DNA of 64,000 nt from Sphingomonas abietis (GTDB lineage Bacteria; Pseudomonadota; Alphaproteobacteria; Sphingomonadales; Sphingomonadaceae), in contig NZ_CP115174.1 of NCBI RefSeq assembly GCF_027625475.1, positions 1,550,001 through 1,614,000 on the forward strand, given 5' to 3'. How positions within the stretch are numbered: position 1 is the first letter of the stretch; every line of letters begins with the position of its first letter. The translations under genes and the position numbers were made by a program. Under the pieces are notes generated by a model. The model had not been told where the DNA came from. It saw nothing but the letters and a program-made list of their open reading frames with translations, and ran no database searches. Positions 43,371 to 51,765 of the stretch are shown here, piece after piece.

Positions 43371-43739
43371 TTACCGCAGCCACAGGGCGATGGCAGCGAG
43401 TGTGATGACGGCGCGGTAGTTTCGGGCCGTTTTCTCAAAGCGGGTGGCGACGCGCCTGAACTGCTTGAGCTTGGAAAAGCAGCATTCGACGAGATGGCGT
43501 TGAGCGTAGAGATGTTTGTCGAGCGGATGCTTGAACGTGCGGGAGGGGTTGTTCGGGATGACGGCCGTAGCGCCCTTGTCGGCGATGGTCTGGCGTAGGG
43601 CGTCGCTGTCGTAGGCGGTGTCGGCCATGACGATTTTGGCTGGCAGTCCGTCGACGAGGCCGGCCGCTTGCGGCGCATCTCCCTTTTGTCCTGCGGTCAG
43701 CGTGAACCGCACGGGACAGCCAAGTCCCCGGACGGCCAT
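43371..43739 (-). CDS. IS5-type transposase, C-terminal frame (orfB)
   Basis: This 122-residue frame continues the transposase. It contains MADTAYDSDALRQTI with the second catalytic aspartate region and VECCFSKLKQFRRVATRFEK with the final glutamate (E-x-x-F-x-x-L-K-x-F-R). It lies in the -1 frame relative to orfA. The full orfB reading region extends upstream to the slippery A6G5 sequence. It is expected to be made mainly as an orfA-orfB fusion. Confidence 0.9.
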   Translation of the reverse strand: MAVRGLGCPVRFTLTAGQKGDAPQAAGLVDGLPAKIVMADTAYDSDALRQTIADKGATAVIPNNPSRTFKHPLDKHLYAQRHLVECCFSKLKQFRRVATRFEKTARNYRAVITLAAIALWLR

Positions 43740-43753
43740 GTGGATCTTGGTGC

Positions 43754-44134
43754 TCAGGCCGCCGCGTGAACGGCCAATGGCCTGATCTTCAGACCCCCTT
43801 TTTTCGCCCCGGCAGCGTGCTGATGGGCGCGAACGACGGTGCTGTCGATGATCAGATATTCGAAGTCCGGGTCATCCGACATGGCCTCGAAGATCCGCCA
43901 CCATACACCCTTCGCACTCCACCGGCTGAAGCGGCGAAACGCGCTGTTCCAGTCGCCGAACACCTCGGGGAGATCGCGCCAGGGCGACCCCGTCCGCACA
44001 ATCCACAACACCGCCTCGACGAACATCCGGTTGTCGCGACCGGTCGACCCCTTCTGATCAGGCCGCCCGATGATCAGCGGAGCCATCCGCTCCCAGGCGC
44101 TGTCGCTCAACACCAGCCGATCCATCACACCCAA
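43754..44134 (-). CDS. IS5-type transposase, N-terminal frame (orfA)
   Basis: This is a 126-residue frame with the IS5 DDE-transposase start: LSDSAWERMAPLIIGR, NRMFVEAVLWIVRTGSPWRD, FRRFSRWSAKGVWWRIFEAM and the first catalytic aspartate in IIDSTVVRAHQHAAG. The frame stops after AAAAAAGGGGG (43804 to 43794), where a -1 slip on A-AAA-AAG would continue into orfB. That is the standard expression mode of IS427-type elements. Confidence 0.9.
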   Translation of the reverse strand: MGVMDRLVLSDSAWERMAPLIIGRPDQKGSTGRDNRMFVEAVLWIVRTGSPWRDLPEVFGDWNSAFRRFSRWSAKGVWWRIFEAMSDDPDFEYLIIDSTVVRAHQHAAGAKKGGLKIRPLAVHAAA

Positions 44135-44364
44135 TGCCGCCTCCTAAAAGCAGCCTTGAATCATGCTTCAACGCAAATGGGAATCCTTAGAGTCCACACC
44201 ACCTAAGGCTTTGATTAGGCGTCTTCATTGCCGGTCTTTCGGGGATTTGCCGGCAACGATTCAGCAACTTGTCAGGGTAATCTAATGTGTATACGATATA
44301 TAGTAGCTGATGGGATCGGACAATAAGTCGGCCCTTCAGGACACTTTATAACAAGGGTGGGCAC

Positions 44365-47289
44365 ATGATCGATATGAAGACCAGTTTGCGTCTCACGAGC
44401 GGGGTCGCGGCGATCCTGATCGCGGCGTCGTCTCCGGCAGTAATGGCACAGGACAGCGCGGCTCCGGCCGGCGTGCAGGCCAGTCAAGACGCGACCCAAC
44501 CTGCGCCTATCTCGGCTCGTGCCAAGAAGCGGCTCGAACGCGCCGCCGCGCGTCGACGTGCCAAGGAAGACAAGATCGCGCACAAGAAAGGCGAAACCGC
44601 CGGCGCCGAAGGCAATGACATCGTCGTCGTCGGCCTGAAGGGGAGTCTCGAATCCTCGCGAAACAAGAAGCGCAAGGCCAAGCAGATCGTGGATTCGGTG
44701 ACCGCCGAGGACGCCGGCAAGCTTCCCGACAACAATGTGCCCGAGGCCCTGGCGCGCGTGACCGGCGTGGCGATCGATCGTGTTCATGGCGAAGGCCAGA
44801 ATGTCACCATCCGCGGCCTGTCGGACATCCAGACGACGATCAACAACAACGATGTCGGCGGCGTTTCGCGTTCCGGCACCGGCGTCGAGGCCAGCATCGG
44901 GCCGAGCCGTTCGATGACCCTCGCGGACATTCCCGCCGAACTGCTGAAATCGGTGGACGTCTACAAGACCCGCACCGCCGATCAGGTCGAGGGCGGCATC
45001 GCCGGCACCGTGAACGTGGAACTCCGCCGTCCGCTCGATCTCAAGAAGGGCTGGACCGTCGCGGGCAGCTTCCGCGATGTGCATAGCGATATCGGCAACA
45101 CGTTCAGCCCCTATGGCAGCATGCTCGTGGCCTATCATGCCGATACCGGCATCGGCGAGATGGGTTTTCTCGTCAACGCATCGTATGAGAAGAACAAATA
45201 CGAAGAAGACTATGTTTTCGACGAATCGCCGCAATTGGCACCGTCGGGTACGCCAAGTTATCTCTCGCTTCCCGCCAATTTGCGTGATTCTCTGGCCATT
45301 CCCTATCGTGTCACCTATGGTGTCGATAGTGGCGAAGTCACACGGCCTTCGCTGAACGCCTCCTACCAGTGGAAGCCTTCCGACAAGCTGGAGTTTGTCC
45401 TTGAGGGGTCGTGGTTGGGATCGCGGGAAGACGCCAATTCCAATACGCTTCGTCTCATCACCAACGATGGCAACTCCACTTATTCGAACCTCGTTCTAAA
45501 CCCCGAGGGAACGATCAAGTCATTGACGATGACCAATCCCAATGGCTTCGCCGGTGGGCCGGAATCATCTTATAACCATATCGTATCCAATGCTTTCAAC
45601 ACAAACTTCGAAGCGCATTGGCATAGTGATCGCGTCAAAATCGATGCCGGCGTCCAATATACGTGGACTAAGGCGCATAATCGTTTCCTCAATGTGATGG
45701 GCGCTTTTGCAGGAAACACCAGTGCCAACGTGGATTTCGATTCGAGCCTCGTTCCTGGCGGTGGTCCGTTCGTTCAATTCAATGGCGTCGATTACTCCGA
45801 TCCGTCGGATTATGTGATCCGGCAGATTCATGACGAATACACCAAGAGTTCCAGCAATTCCTTGAATGCCCATCTCGATTTCACCGTCGATACAAGCGAT
45901 ACCGGTTTCTTCCGTTCGTTGCAGTTCGGCGCGCGGGCAACCGATTCCAAGACAAGTTCCTATACGGGTTATCGGGATGGTGGCTTCGATGTCCTCGCCA
46001 GCCGCCCGGGAATAAGTTCCGTTCCGGGAACCGCGTTGGAGACGACGACTCCGGATATTCCTGGCGTGAGCACGCCGACCTGGTATCATCTGGACTCCGA
46101 GCAATTGCTCAGCAATTGGGCGCAGACCCGTGCCTATCTTTCGGCGCTCAATCCCACCATGTATGACGGTGGCACCTACGCGACCGATTTGCCGGATGCC
46201 GATAGCTATAATGACTCCAAAGAGCATGAATATACCTGGGCGGCCTATGCCCAGTTCAATTATGGCTTCAAGGCGATCTTTCCCATCGATGGTGTAATCG
46301 GAGCCCGCGTCACCAATACCTGGGGAAGCAGTATGGGGGCGGTGGCCGTCGGAGGCACTAACGCGAAGACCGGGGTATATAGCACGACATATACGCCTTC
46401 CTCGGCGCGCGCGAATTATGTGGATTTTCTTCCGAACCTCAATGCGATCGTTCATTTCACCAAGAATGTTCAGTTGCGCCTGGCATATACCTGGAATGTG
46501 CAGCGTCCAGATTTCGGAAGTCTGAGTCCGCAGGTTCAATATAATGCTGACACCATCAGGACGGAGTACTCCTACGTCTATTCCGGAAACCCCGATCTCA
46601 AGCCTATCAAGGAGCGGAGCTACGATGCTTCTCTCGAATATTATTTCGGCCGGGCTGGTCAGTTGTCCGCAGGGGCGTTCCTGAAAACCCAGAAGGGGTT
46701 CATCTATTATACGGAAGAGATCGGGAAGGTTCCCGGTTTGCCTGATGGCGATGTCGATCATTATATCGGCAAGCCGCGCAATGCTGGGCCGGGCAAGATT
46801 CAGGGCTTTGAATTTGCGGGCCAATCCTTCTTCGATTTCTTGCCGGGGATCTGGCATAACTTCGGTGTCAACGCGAACCTGACCTACATTCCTACGGCGT
46901 CGCTCGATCTCGGTGAATATGGCCTCATCGGAACGACACAGGATGTTCCGGGCCTTCGCTATGCGCCCTATACGTCGAAGATCACCTATAACGCGGCACT
47001 CTTCTACGACACACCGGTGTTCGGTGCTCGCGTGGCCTGGAATTACCGTTCCAAGTACAAGAACGACATCAACTCCTACAGCCCGGTCTATCAGATCTAC
47101 ACCAAGGCGACGTCGCGTCTCGATGCGTCCATCAACTATACGCCGTTCAAGTTCCTCACCTTCACGCTCGAAGGCACGAACCTGCTGCGGAGCTACCAGA
47201 ACCAATATTATGGCGCGGTGGCCGGCTTGCCGGTCGGCGTGCGGGTGCAGGCTCGGACCGTCCAGGCCGGCGCGCGCTTCCGCTTCTGA
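44365..47289 (+). CDS. TonB-dependent receptor, Caulobacter/Xanthomonas type
   Basis: This is a 974-residue outer-membrane receptor. A signal peptide (RLTSGVAAILIAAS) is followed by a basic spacer, a plug beginning near DAGKLPDNNVPEALARVTGV, with GEGQNVTIRGLSD and the plug end EGGIAGTVNVELRRPLDLKK, and then a long beta-barrel ending in AGARFRF. Family TIGR01782 members commonly import oligosaccharides or other large substrates. GC content and third-position GC are lower than in neighbouring genes, suggesting different origin or expression. The nearest upstream gene is the IS. No obvious substrate-degradation gene is adjacent. Confidence 0.93.
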   Translation: MIDMKTSLRLTSGVAAILIAASSPAVMAQDSAAPAGVQASQDATQPAPISARAKKRLERAAARRRAKEDKIAHKKGETAGAEGNDIVVVGLKGSLESSRNKKRKAKQIVDSVTAEDAGKLPDNNVPEALARVTGVAIDRVHGEGQNVTIRGLSDIQTTINNNDVGGVSRSGTGVEASIGPSRSMTLADIPAELLKSVDVYKTRTADQVEGGIAGTVNVELRRPLDLKKGWTVAGSFRDVHSDIGNTFSPYGSMLVAYHADTGIGEMGFLVNASYEKNKYEEDYVFDESPQLAPSGTPSYLSLPANLRDSLAIPYRVTYGVDSGEVTRPSLNASYQWKPSDKLEFVLEGSWLGSREDANSNTLRLITNDGNSTYSNLVLNPEGTIKSLTMTNPNGFAGGPESSYNHIVSNAFNTNFEAHWHSDRVKIDAGVQYTWTKAHNRFLNVMGAFAGNTSANVDFDSSLVPGGGPFVQFNGVDYSDPSDYVIRQIHDEYTKSSSNSLNAHLDFTVDTSDTGFFRSLQFGARATDSKTSSYTGYRDGGFDVLASRPGISSVPGTALETTTPDIPGVSTPTWYHLDSEQLLSNWAQTRAYLSALNPTMYDGGTYATDLPDADSYNDSKEHEYTWAAYAQFNYGFKAIFPIDGVIGARVTNTWGSSMGAVAVGGTNAKTGVYSTTYTPSSARANYVDFLPNLNAIVHFTKNVQLRLAYTWNVQRPDFGSLSPQVQYNADTIRTEYSYVYSGNPDLKPIKERSYDASLEYYFGRAGQLSAGAFLKTQKGFIYYTEEIGKVPGLPDGDVDHYIGKPRNAGPGKIQGFEFAGQSFFDFLPGIWHNFGVNANLTYIPTASLDLGEYGLIGTTQDVPGLRYAPYTSKITYNAALFYDTPVFGARVAWNYRSKYKNDINSYSPVYQIYTKATSRLDASINYTPFKFLTFTLEGTNLLRSYQNQYYGAVAGLPVGVRVQARTVQAGARFRF

Positions 47290-47330
47290 TCTGGCAATGG
47301 TCCCGGCTCTGTCCGGGGCGGTAATGCGCG

Positions 47331-47372
47331 GGAAGGGGGTTGGCCATCAGGCCGATCCCCTTTTCCTTTTTT
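47331..47372 (+). terminator. Terminator of the TonB receptor gene
   Basis: GGAAGGGGGTTGGCC, ATCA, GGCCGATCCCCTTTTCC forms an imperfect GC-rich stem followed by six T residues, 42 bases after the receptor stop. Confidence 0.75.
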
Positions 47373-47565
47373 CGCGCCGCGTCGCGACTTTCGCGCTGCG
47401 GCGCGGCAAGGTTTCTTGTAACCATTCCGGCCTTCGCGCTTTATACCCTCCGTGGCCGGCGCCCTGACGCCGGTTTCGGGCGCGTCAGAGGCGAGAGGCT
47501 GTCGCACAATTCCGGTATCCGAGACGTGCATGGCGCGCGGGGTGCGGAGCGAAGGACGAAGCAGC

Positions 47566-48204
47566 ATGCACGATATTGAAGGTTGGGAATTGTCGCGCCG
47601 CGCCATGTTGGCGGGCAGCGCGGCCACGGTCGCGGTTGGCGGGGCGCAGGTCGCCCCGGCCGCGGCCAGTAAGACAGCGGACGCGTCGGCGACGACCATG
47701 CCCATCGCCTTCGAGGTCAACGGCACCACGCACGACCTGACGCTCGATACCCGCACGACGCTGCTCGATGCGCTGCGCGAGCATCTGGCATTCACCGGCA
47801 CCAAGAAAGGCTGCGATCATGGCCAGTGCGGCGCCTGCACGGTGATCGTCGATGGCCGGCGGATCAATTCCTGCCTGACGCTGGCGGTGATGCATCCCGG
47901 CGCCCGGATTACGACGATCGAAGGTTTGGGCACGCTCGATCATCTCCACCCGATGCAGGCGGCCTTCATCCGGCATGACGGCTATCAGTGCGGCTATTGC
48001 ACGCCGGGGCAGATCTGTTCGGCGGTGTCGGTGCTCGACGAGATCAAGCGCGGCATCCCGAGCCATGTCAGCGAAAGCCTGCTGGATCCGCCGCACGCCA
48101 CGGAAATGGAGATCCGCGAGCGGATGAGCGGCAATATCTGCCGATGCGGGGCCTATTCGAACATCCTCGAGGCGATCACCGAGATGGCGGGGAGCGAGGC
48201 ATGA
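47566..48204 (+). CDS. PaoA-type 2Fe-2S subunit of aldehyde dehydrogenase
   Basis: The 212-residue protein has a Tat signal ([18 protein letters not shown]) and two 2Fe-2S domains: [15 protein letters not shown] with the plant-type cluster, and [12 protein letters not shown] with later ICRCGAY holding the second. It passes electrons from the molybdenum centre to the FAD subunit. It begins after AAGGA. The start is 27 codons past an in-frame ATG that gives a cysteine-rich leader without a signal. It is the first gene of a paoABC-type operon. Confidence 0.92.
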   Translation: MHDIEGWELSRRAMLAGSAATVAVGGAQVAPAAASKTADASATTMPIAFEVNGTTHDLTLDTRTTLLDALREHLAFTGTKKGCDHGQCGACTVIVDGRRINSCLTLAVMHPGARITTIEGLGTLDHLHPMQAAFIRHDGYQCGYCTPGQICSAVSVLDEIKRGIPSHVSESLLDPPHATEMEIRERMSGNICRCGAYSNILEAITEMAGSEA

Positions 48205-49151
48205 AGCCCTTCACCTATGGGCGCGCTTCGTCCGCATCGGATGCGGTGGCGAAGGCGGGGCGCGTGCGGGGCGCCAAGTTCATCGCCGGCGGCACCAACC
48301 TGCTCGATCTGATGAAGCTCCAGATCGAGGCGCCGAGCCATCTGATCGACGTGAACGGCCTGGGGTTCGACACGATCGCGCCGACCCGGGAGGGCGGGCT
48401 GCGCATCGGCGCGCTGGTCCGCAACACCGATCTTGCGGCCGATATGCGGGTGCGGCGCGATTATGGGCTGATCAGCCGCGCGCTGGTGGCCGGCGCATCG
48501 GGCCAGCTCCGCAACAAGGCGACGACGGCGGGCAATCTGCTCCAGCGCACCCGCTGCCCCTATTTCTACGATACCAACCAGGTCTGCAACAAGCGCAAGC
48601 CGGGATCGGGATGCGCCGCGATCGGCGGGGCAAGCCGCCAGCTCGGCGTCGTCGGCGTCAGCGAGGCGTGCATCGCGACCCATCCGAGCGACATGGCGAT
48701 CGCGATGCGGGCGCTGGATGCGACGGTCGAGACGATCGCGGCCGACGGGCGGGCGCGCACCATTCCGATCGCCGATTTCTACCGGCTGCCCGGCACCACG
48801 CCGCATCTGGAAACGGCGCTGGCGCCTGGCGAACTCGTCACCGCCGTCACCCTGCCACGGCCGATCGGCGGGGCGCACATCTATCACAAGGTCCGTGATC
48901 GCTCCTCTTATGCCTTCGCGCTGGTGTCGATCGGCGCGGTCATCCAGCCTGACGGCAGCGGTCGCGTCGCGGTCGGCGGTATCGCGCCCAGGCCGTGGCG
49001 GGTGGAAACCGCCGAGGCGGACATGCCGCGCGGTGCCAAGGCGGTGGCCGCAGGGCTGCTCGATGGCGCGCGTCCGCAGCCCGACAATGCGTTCAAGCTC
49101 ACCTTGGTGGAACGCACGCTCGGCGCCGTCATCATGCAAGCGAAGGGCTGA
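48201..49151 (+). CDS. PaoB-type FAD (and 4Fe-4S) subunit of aldehyde dehydrogenase
   Basis: This is a 316-residue FAD-binding CO-dehydrogenase-type subunit. It has [18 protein letters not shown] for the FAD-binding loop and [16 protein letters not shown] for the second. The cysteines in [20 protein letters not shown] followed by C match the additional 4Fe-4S site known in E. coli PaoB. It overlaps paoA by 4 bases. It receives electrons from the 2Fe-2S subunit and passes them to an acceptor. Confidence 0.92.
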   Translation: MKPFTYGRASSASDAVAKAGRVRGAKFIAGGTNLLDLMKLQIEAPSHLIDVNGLGFDTIAPTREGGLRIGALVRNTDLAADMRVRRDYGLISRALVAGASGQLRNKATTAGNLLQRTRCPYFYDTNQVCNKRKPGSGCAAIGGASRQLGVVGVSEACIATHPSDMAIAMRALDATVETIAADGRARTIPIADFYRLPGTTPHLETALAPGELVTAVTLPRPIGGAHIYHKVRDRSSYAFALVSIGAVIQPDGSGRVAVGGIAPRPWRVETAEADMPRGAKAVAAGLLDGARPQPDNAFKLTLVERTLGAVIMQAKG

Positions 49152-49155
49152 AGAG

Positions 49156-51360
49156 ATGAAATTCGAGACCCCCGCAACCACCAATCCGATCGACCGGCTG
49201 CAGGTCGTCGGCAAGCCTACCTCCCGTATCGACGGCAAGTTCAAGACGACGGGGCAGGCGCCCTATGCCTATGAACATGCCGTGCCCGATCATGCCTATG
49301 GCTTCGTGGTCGGTGCGCCGATCGCCAAGGGCCGGATCACCGCGATCGACACCGGCGACGCCGAACGTGCGCCGGGCGTGCTCGCGATCGTGACCGCGCA
49401 GAACGCCGGCAAGCTGGGCAAGGGCAAGCATAATGTCGCGCCGCTGCTCGGCGGGCCGGCGATCGATCATTATCATCAGGCGGTGGCGATCGTCGTCGCC
49501 GAGAGCTTCGAGGAGGCGCGGTCGGCGGCGCAATGGCTCCGTGTCCATAGCGTGCGGGATCCGGGCCGTTTCGATCTTGCCGCCGGCAAGGCTGGTGCGA
49601 CCAAGCCGGCCGATGACGGCCCGCGCGGCATCCCCGATACCGCGGTCGGCGATTTCGGTGCGGCCTTCGCTGCGGCGCCGGTCCAGCTCGATGCGACCTA
49701 TACGACGCCCGATCAGAGCCATGCGATGATGGAGCCCCATTCCTCGATCGCGCAATGGGATGGCGACCGGCTGACGCTCTGGTCCTCCACCCAGATGGTC
49801 GGCTGGGCGCATGCCGATATCGCCGCGACGCTGGGGATGCCGCCCGAAAACATCCATCTGATGTCGCCTTATGTCGGCGGTGGCTTCGGCGGGAAGCTGT
49901 TCCTGCGATCCGACGCGATCATGGCGGCGCTCGGCGCGCGGGCGGCCGGTCGTCCGGTCAAGCTCGCGCTCACCCGGCCGCTGATGATCAACAACACCAC
50001 CCATCGCCCCGCCACCATCCAGCGGCTCCGGCTGGGCGCCGGCCGCGATGGCAGGATCACCGCGATCGGCCATGAAAGCTGGTCCGGCGATCAGCCGGGC
50101 GGCAAGCAGGAGGCGGCCGTCGGCCAGACCCGGCTGCTTTATGCCGGCGCGAACCGGATGACGGCCACCCGCCTGGCGGTGCTCGATCTGCCGGAGGGCA
50201 ATTCGATGCGCGCGCCGGGCGAGGCGCCCGGCCTGATGGCGCTCGAGATCGCGATGGACGAGATGGCCGAGAAGCTCGGCATGGACCCTGTCGAATTCCG
50301 CATCCTCAACGATACCAAGGTCGATCCCGAACATCCCGACCGCCCCTTCTCGAAACGGCAGCTGGTCGAGTGCCTGCGGATCGGCGCCGATCGCTTCGGC
50401 TGGGCCCGGCGCAACACCCGGCCCGGGCAGATGCGGCAGGGGGCATGGCTGATCGGCCACGGCATGGCCGCCGCCTTCCGGGGCCATGTGAACATGAAAT
50501 CGGGCGCGCGCGTCCGCCTCGATGCGGCGGGCATGGTGACAGTCGAAACCGACATGACCGACATCGGCACCGGCAGCTACACCATCATCGGCCAGACCGC
50601 GGCCGAGATGATGGGCGTGCCGCTCGATCGGGTGATCGTGCGGCTGGGCGATTCCGCGTCGCCGCTCTCGTCGGGTTCGGGCGGCCAGTTCGGCGCGAGC
50701 AGTTCGACGGCGGGCGTCTATGCGGCCTGCGTGAAGCTCCGCGATGCGGTGGCGCAGCGGCTCGGCCTCGATCCGGCCGACGCGGTGTTCGCGGACGGGC
50801 AGGTCCGCTCCGGCCATCGCACGGCGGCGCTCGCCCAGGCGGCGCAGGGTGGCGAGATCGTCGGCGAGGACAGCATGGACTATGGCGATCTCGCCAAGCG
50901 CTATCAGCTGGCGACATTCGGTTCGCACTTCATCGAAGTGGCGGTCCATGCGGCGACCGGCGAGATCCGTGTGCGCCGGATGCTCGCCGTCTGTGCGGCC
51001 GGGCGGATCCTCAATCCGGTGACCGCGCGCAGCCAGGTGATCGGCGCGATGACGATGGGGGTCGGCGCGGCGCTGATGGAAGAGCTGGCGGTCGACAAGC
51101 GCTTCGGTTTCTTCGTGAACCACGATCTCGCCGGCTATGAGGTGCCGGTCCATGCCGATATCCCGCACCAGGAGGTAATCTTTCTGGAGGAGACCGATCC
51201 ATTGGTCTCGCCGATGAAGGCCAAGGGCATCGGCGAACTCGGCCTGTGCGGAGTCGGGGCGGCCATCGCCAATGCGGTTCATAATGCCACAGGCGTGCGG
51301 GTCCGCGACTATCCGGTGACGCTCGACAAGCTGATCGACCGGATGCCGGAGATGGTGTGA
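49156..51360 (+). CDS. PaoC-type molybdenum-binding subunit of aldehyde dehydrogenase
   Basis: The 734-residue protein is the xanthine-oxidase-family molybdopterin subunit. Its features are the N-terminal domain (RIDGKFKTTGQAPYAYE), the MPT-binding SPYVGGGFGGK, the loop EGNSMRAPGEAPGLMALE, GSGGQFGASSSTAG, and the catalytic glutamate in KGIGELGLCGVGAA near the end. Oxidation of aldehydes to acids in the periplasm is expected, as in PaoABC. No paoD maturation gene follows, so cofactor insertion must come from elsewhere. It begins 4 bases after paoB. Confidence 0.93.
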   Translation: MKFETPATTNPIDRLQVVGKPTSRIDGKFKTTGQAPYAYEHAVPDHAYGFVVGAPIAKGRITAIDTGDAERAPGVLAIVTAQNAGKLGKGKHNVAPLLGGPAIDHYHQAVAIVVAESFEEARSAAQWLRVHSVRDPGRFDLAAGKAGATKPADDGPRGIPDTAVGDFGAAFAAAPVQLDATYTTPDQSHAMMEPHSSIAQWDGDRLTLWSSTQMVGWAHADIAATLGMPPENIHLMSPYVGGGFGGKLFLRSDAIMAALGARAAGRPVKLALTRPLMINNTTHRPATIQRLRLGAGRDGRITAIGHESWSGDQPGGKQEAAVGQTRLLYAGANRMTATRLAVLDLPEGNSMRAPGEAPGLMALEIAMDEMAEKLGMDPVEFRILNDTKVDPEHPDRPFSKRQLVECLRIGADRFGWARRNTRPGQMRQGAWLIGHGMAAAFRGHVNMKSGARVRLDAAGMVTVETDMTDIGTGSYTIIGQTAAEMMGVPLDRVIVRLGDSASPLSSGSGGQFGASSSTAGVYAACVKLRDAVAQRLGLDPADAVFADGQVRSGHRTAALAQAAQGGEIVGEDSMDYGDLAKRYQLATFGSHFIEVAVHAATGEIRVRRMLAVCAAGRILNPVTARSQVIGAMTMGVGAALMEELAVDKRFGFFVNHDLAGYEVPVHADIPHQEVIFLEETDPLVSPMKAKGIGELGLCGVGAAIANAVHNATGVRVRDYPVTLDKLIDRMPEMV

Positions 51361-51765
51361 CGATCCGGGCCGCTCTCATGGGCGGCCCAGGTGCTGCCGG
51401 CCCCGATATGTCCGATAGTCCATCGCGCATTTGACGGGCTTTTCGGCCATTCTGGCAGGCCATTGCCATGCCCGGCGACACGCCGGATCGGCACGGAGCC
51501 GCGAGGGCAATGACCGTCCATGCTTGGCGGGATGGATGGCGGCGGGCGTCCCGGTTCGAGAACTCGGTTATGACAGCGTTGTTTTTTTAGTTTCTTCGCG
51601 AAACTTTTCTGGGCTAGGGCGGTTCCCGCAGAGCTTCGGCTCACCGCGTCAAGGCATCGCTGCGTCTCGGTTATGCCAACTTGCCTGTCGCTGGCATAAG
51701 TTCATTATCCGGCGGCACATCGACCTCGCAACTCACCTCGTAAGGGTTGCCCAAAGGGATCGCCT
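51361..51765. other. 405-base spacer upstream of gcd, no gene seen
   Basis: The spacer holds a GC stem (GGGCCGC and GCGGCCC) just after paoC, a T-rich stretch (GTTGTTTTTTTAG) near 51570 and a perfect inverted repeat at 51671 to 51699. No open frame with a ribosome site is convincing. It probably holds the paoC terminator and the gcd promoter. Confidence 0.5.
51671..51699. promoter_or_regulatory. Perfect inverted repeat upstream of gcd
   Basis: TTATGCCA, 13 bases, TGGCATAA lies 67 bases upstream of the gcd start. A possible -35 (TTGCCT, 51681 to 51686) lies within the spacer of the repeat and a weak -10 about 17 bases further on. It may be an operator or a leader hairpin; the role is inferred. 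Confidence 0.5.

Larger units (their letters stand above)
43357..44203 (-). mobile_element. IS5-family (IS427-like) insertion sequence
   Basis: The ends GGTGGTGTGGAC and GTCCACACCACC are perfect 12-base inverted repeats, with further partial match inward. TA flanks both ends as a likely duplicated target. The 847-base element encodes a two-frame DDE transposase read leftward. No internal stop or damage is seen, so it may still move. It separates copAB from the TonB receptor gene. Confidence 0.88.
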
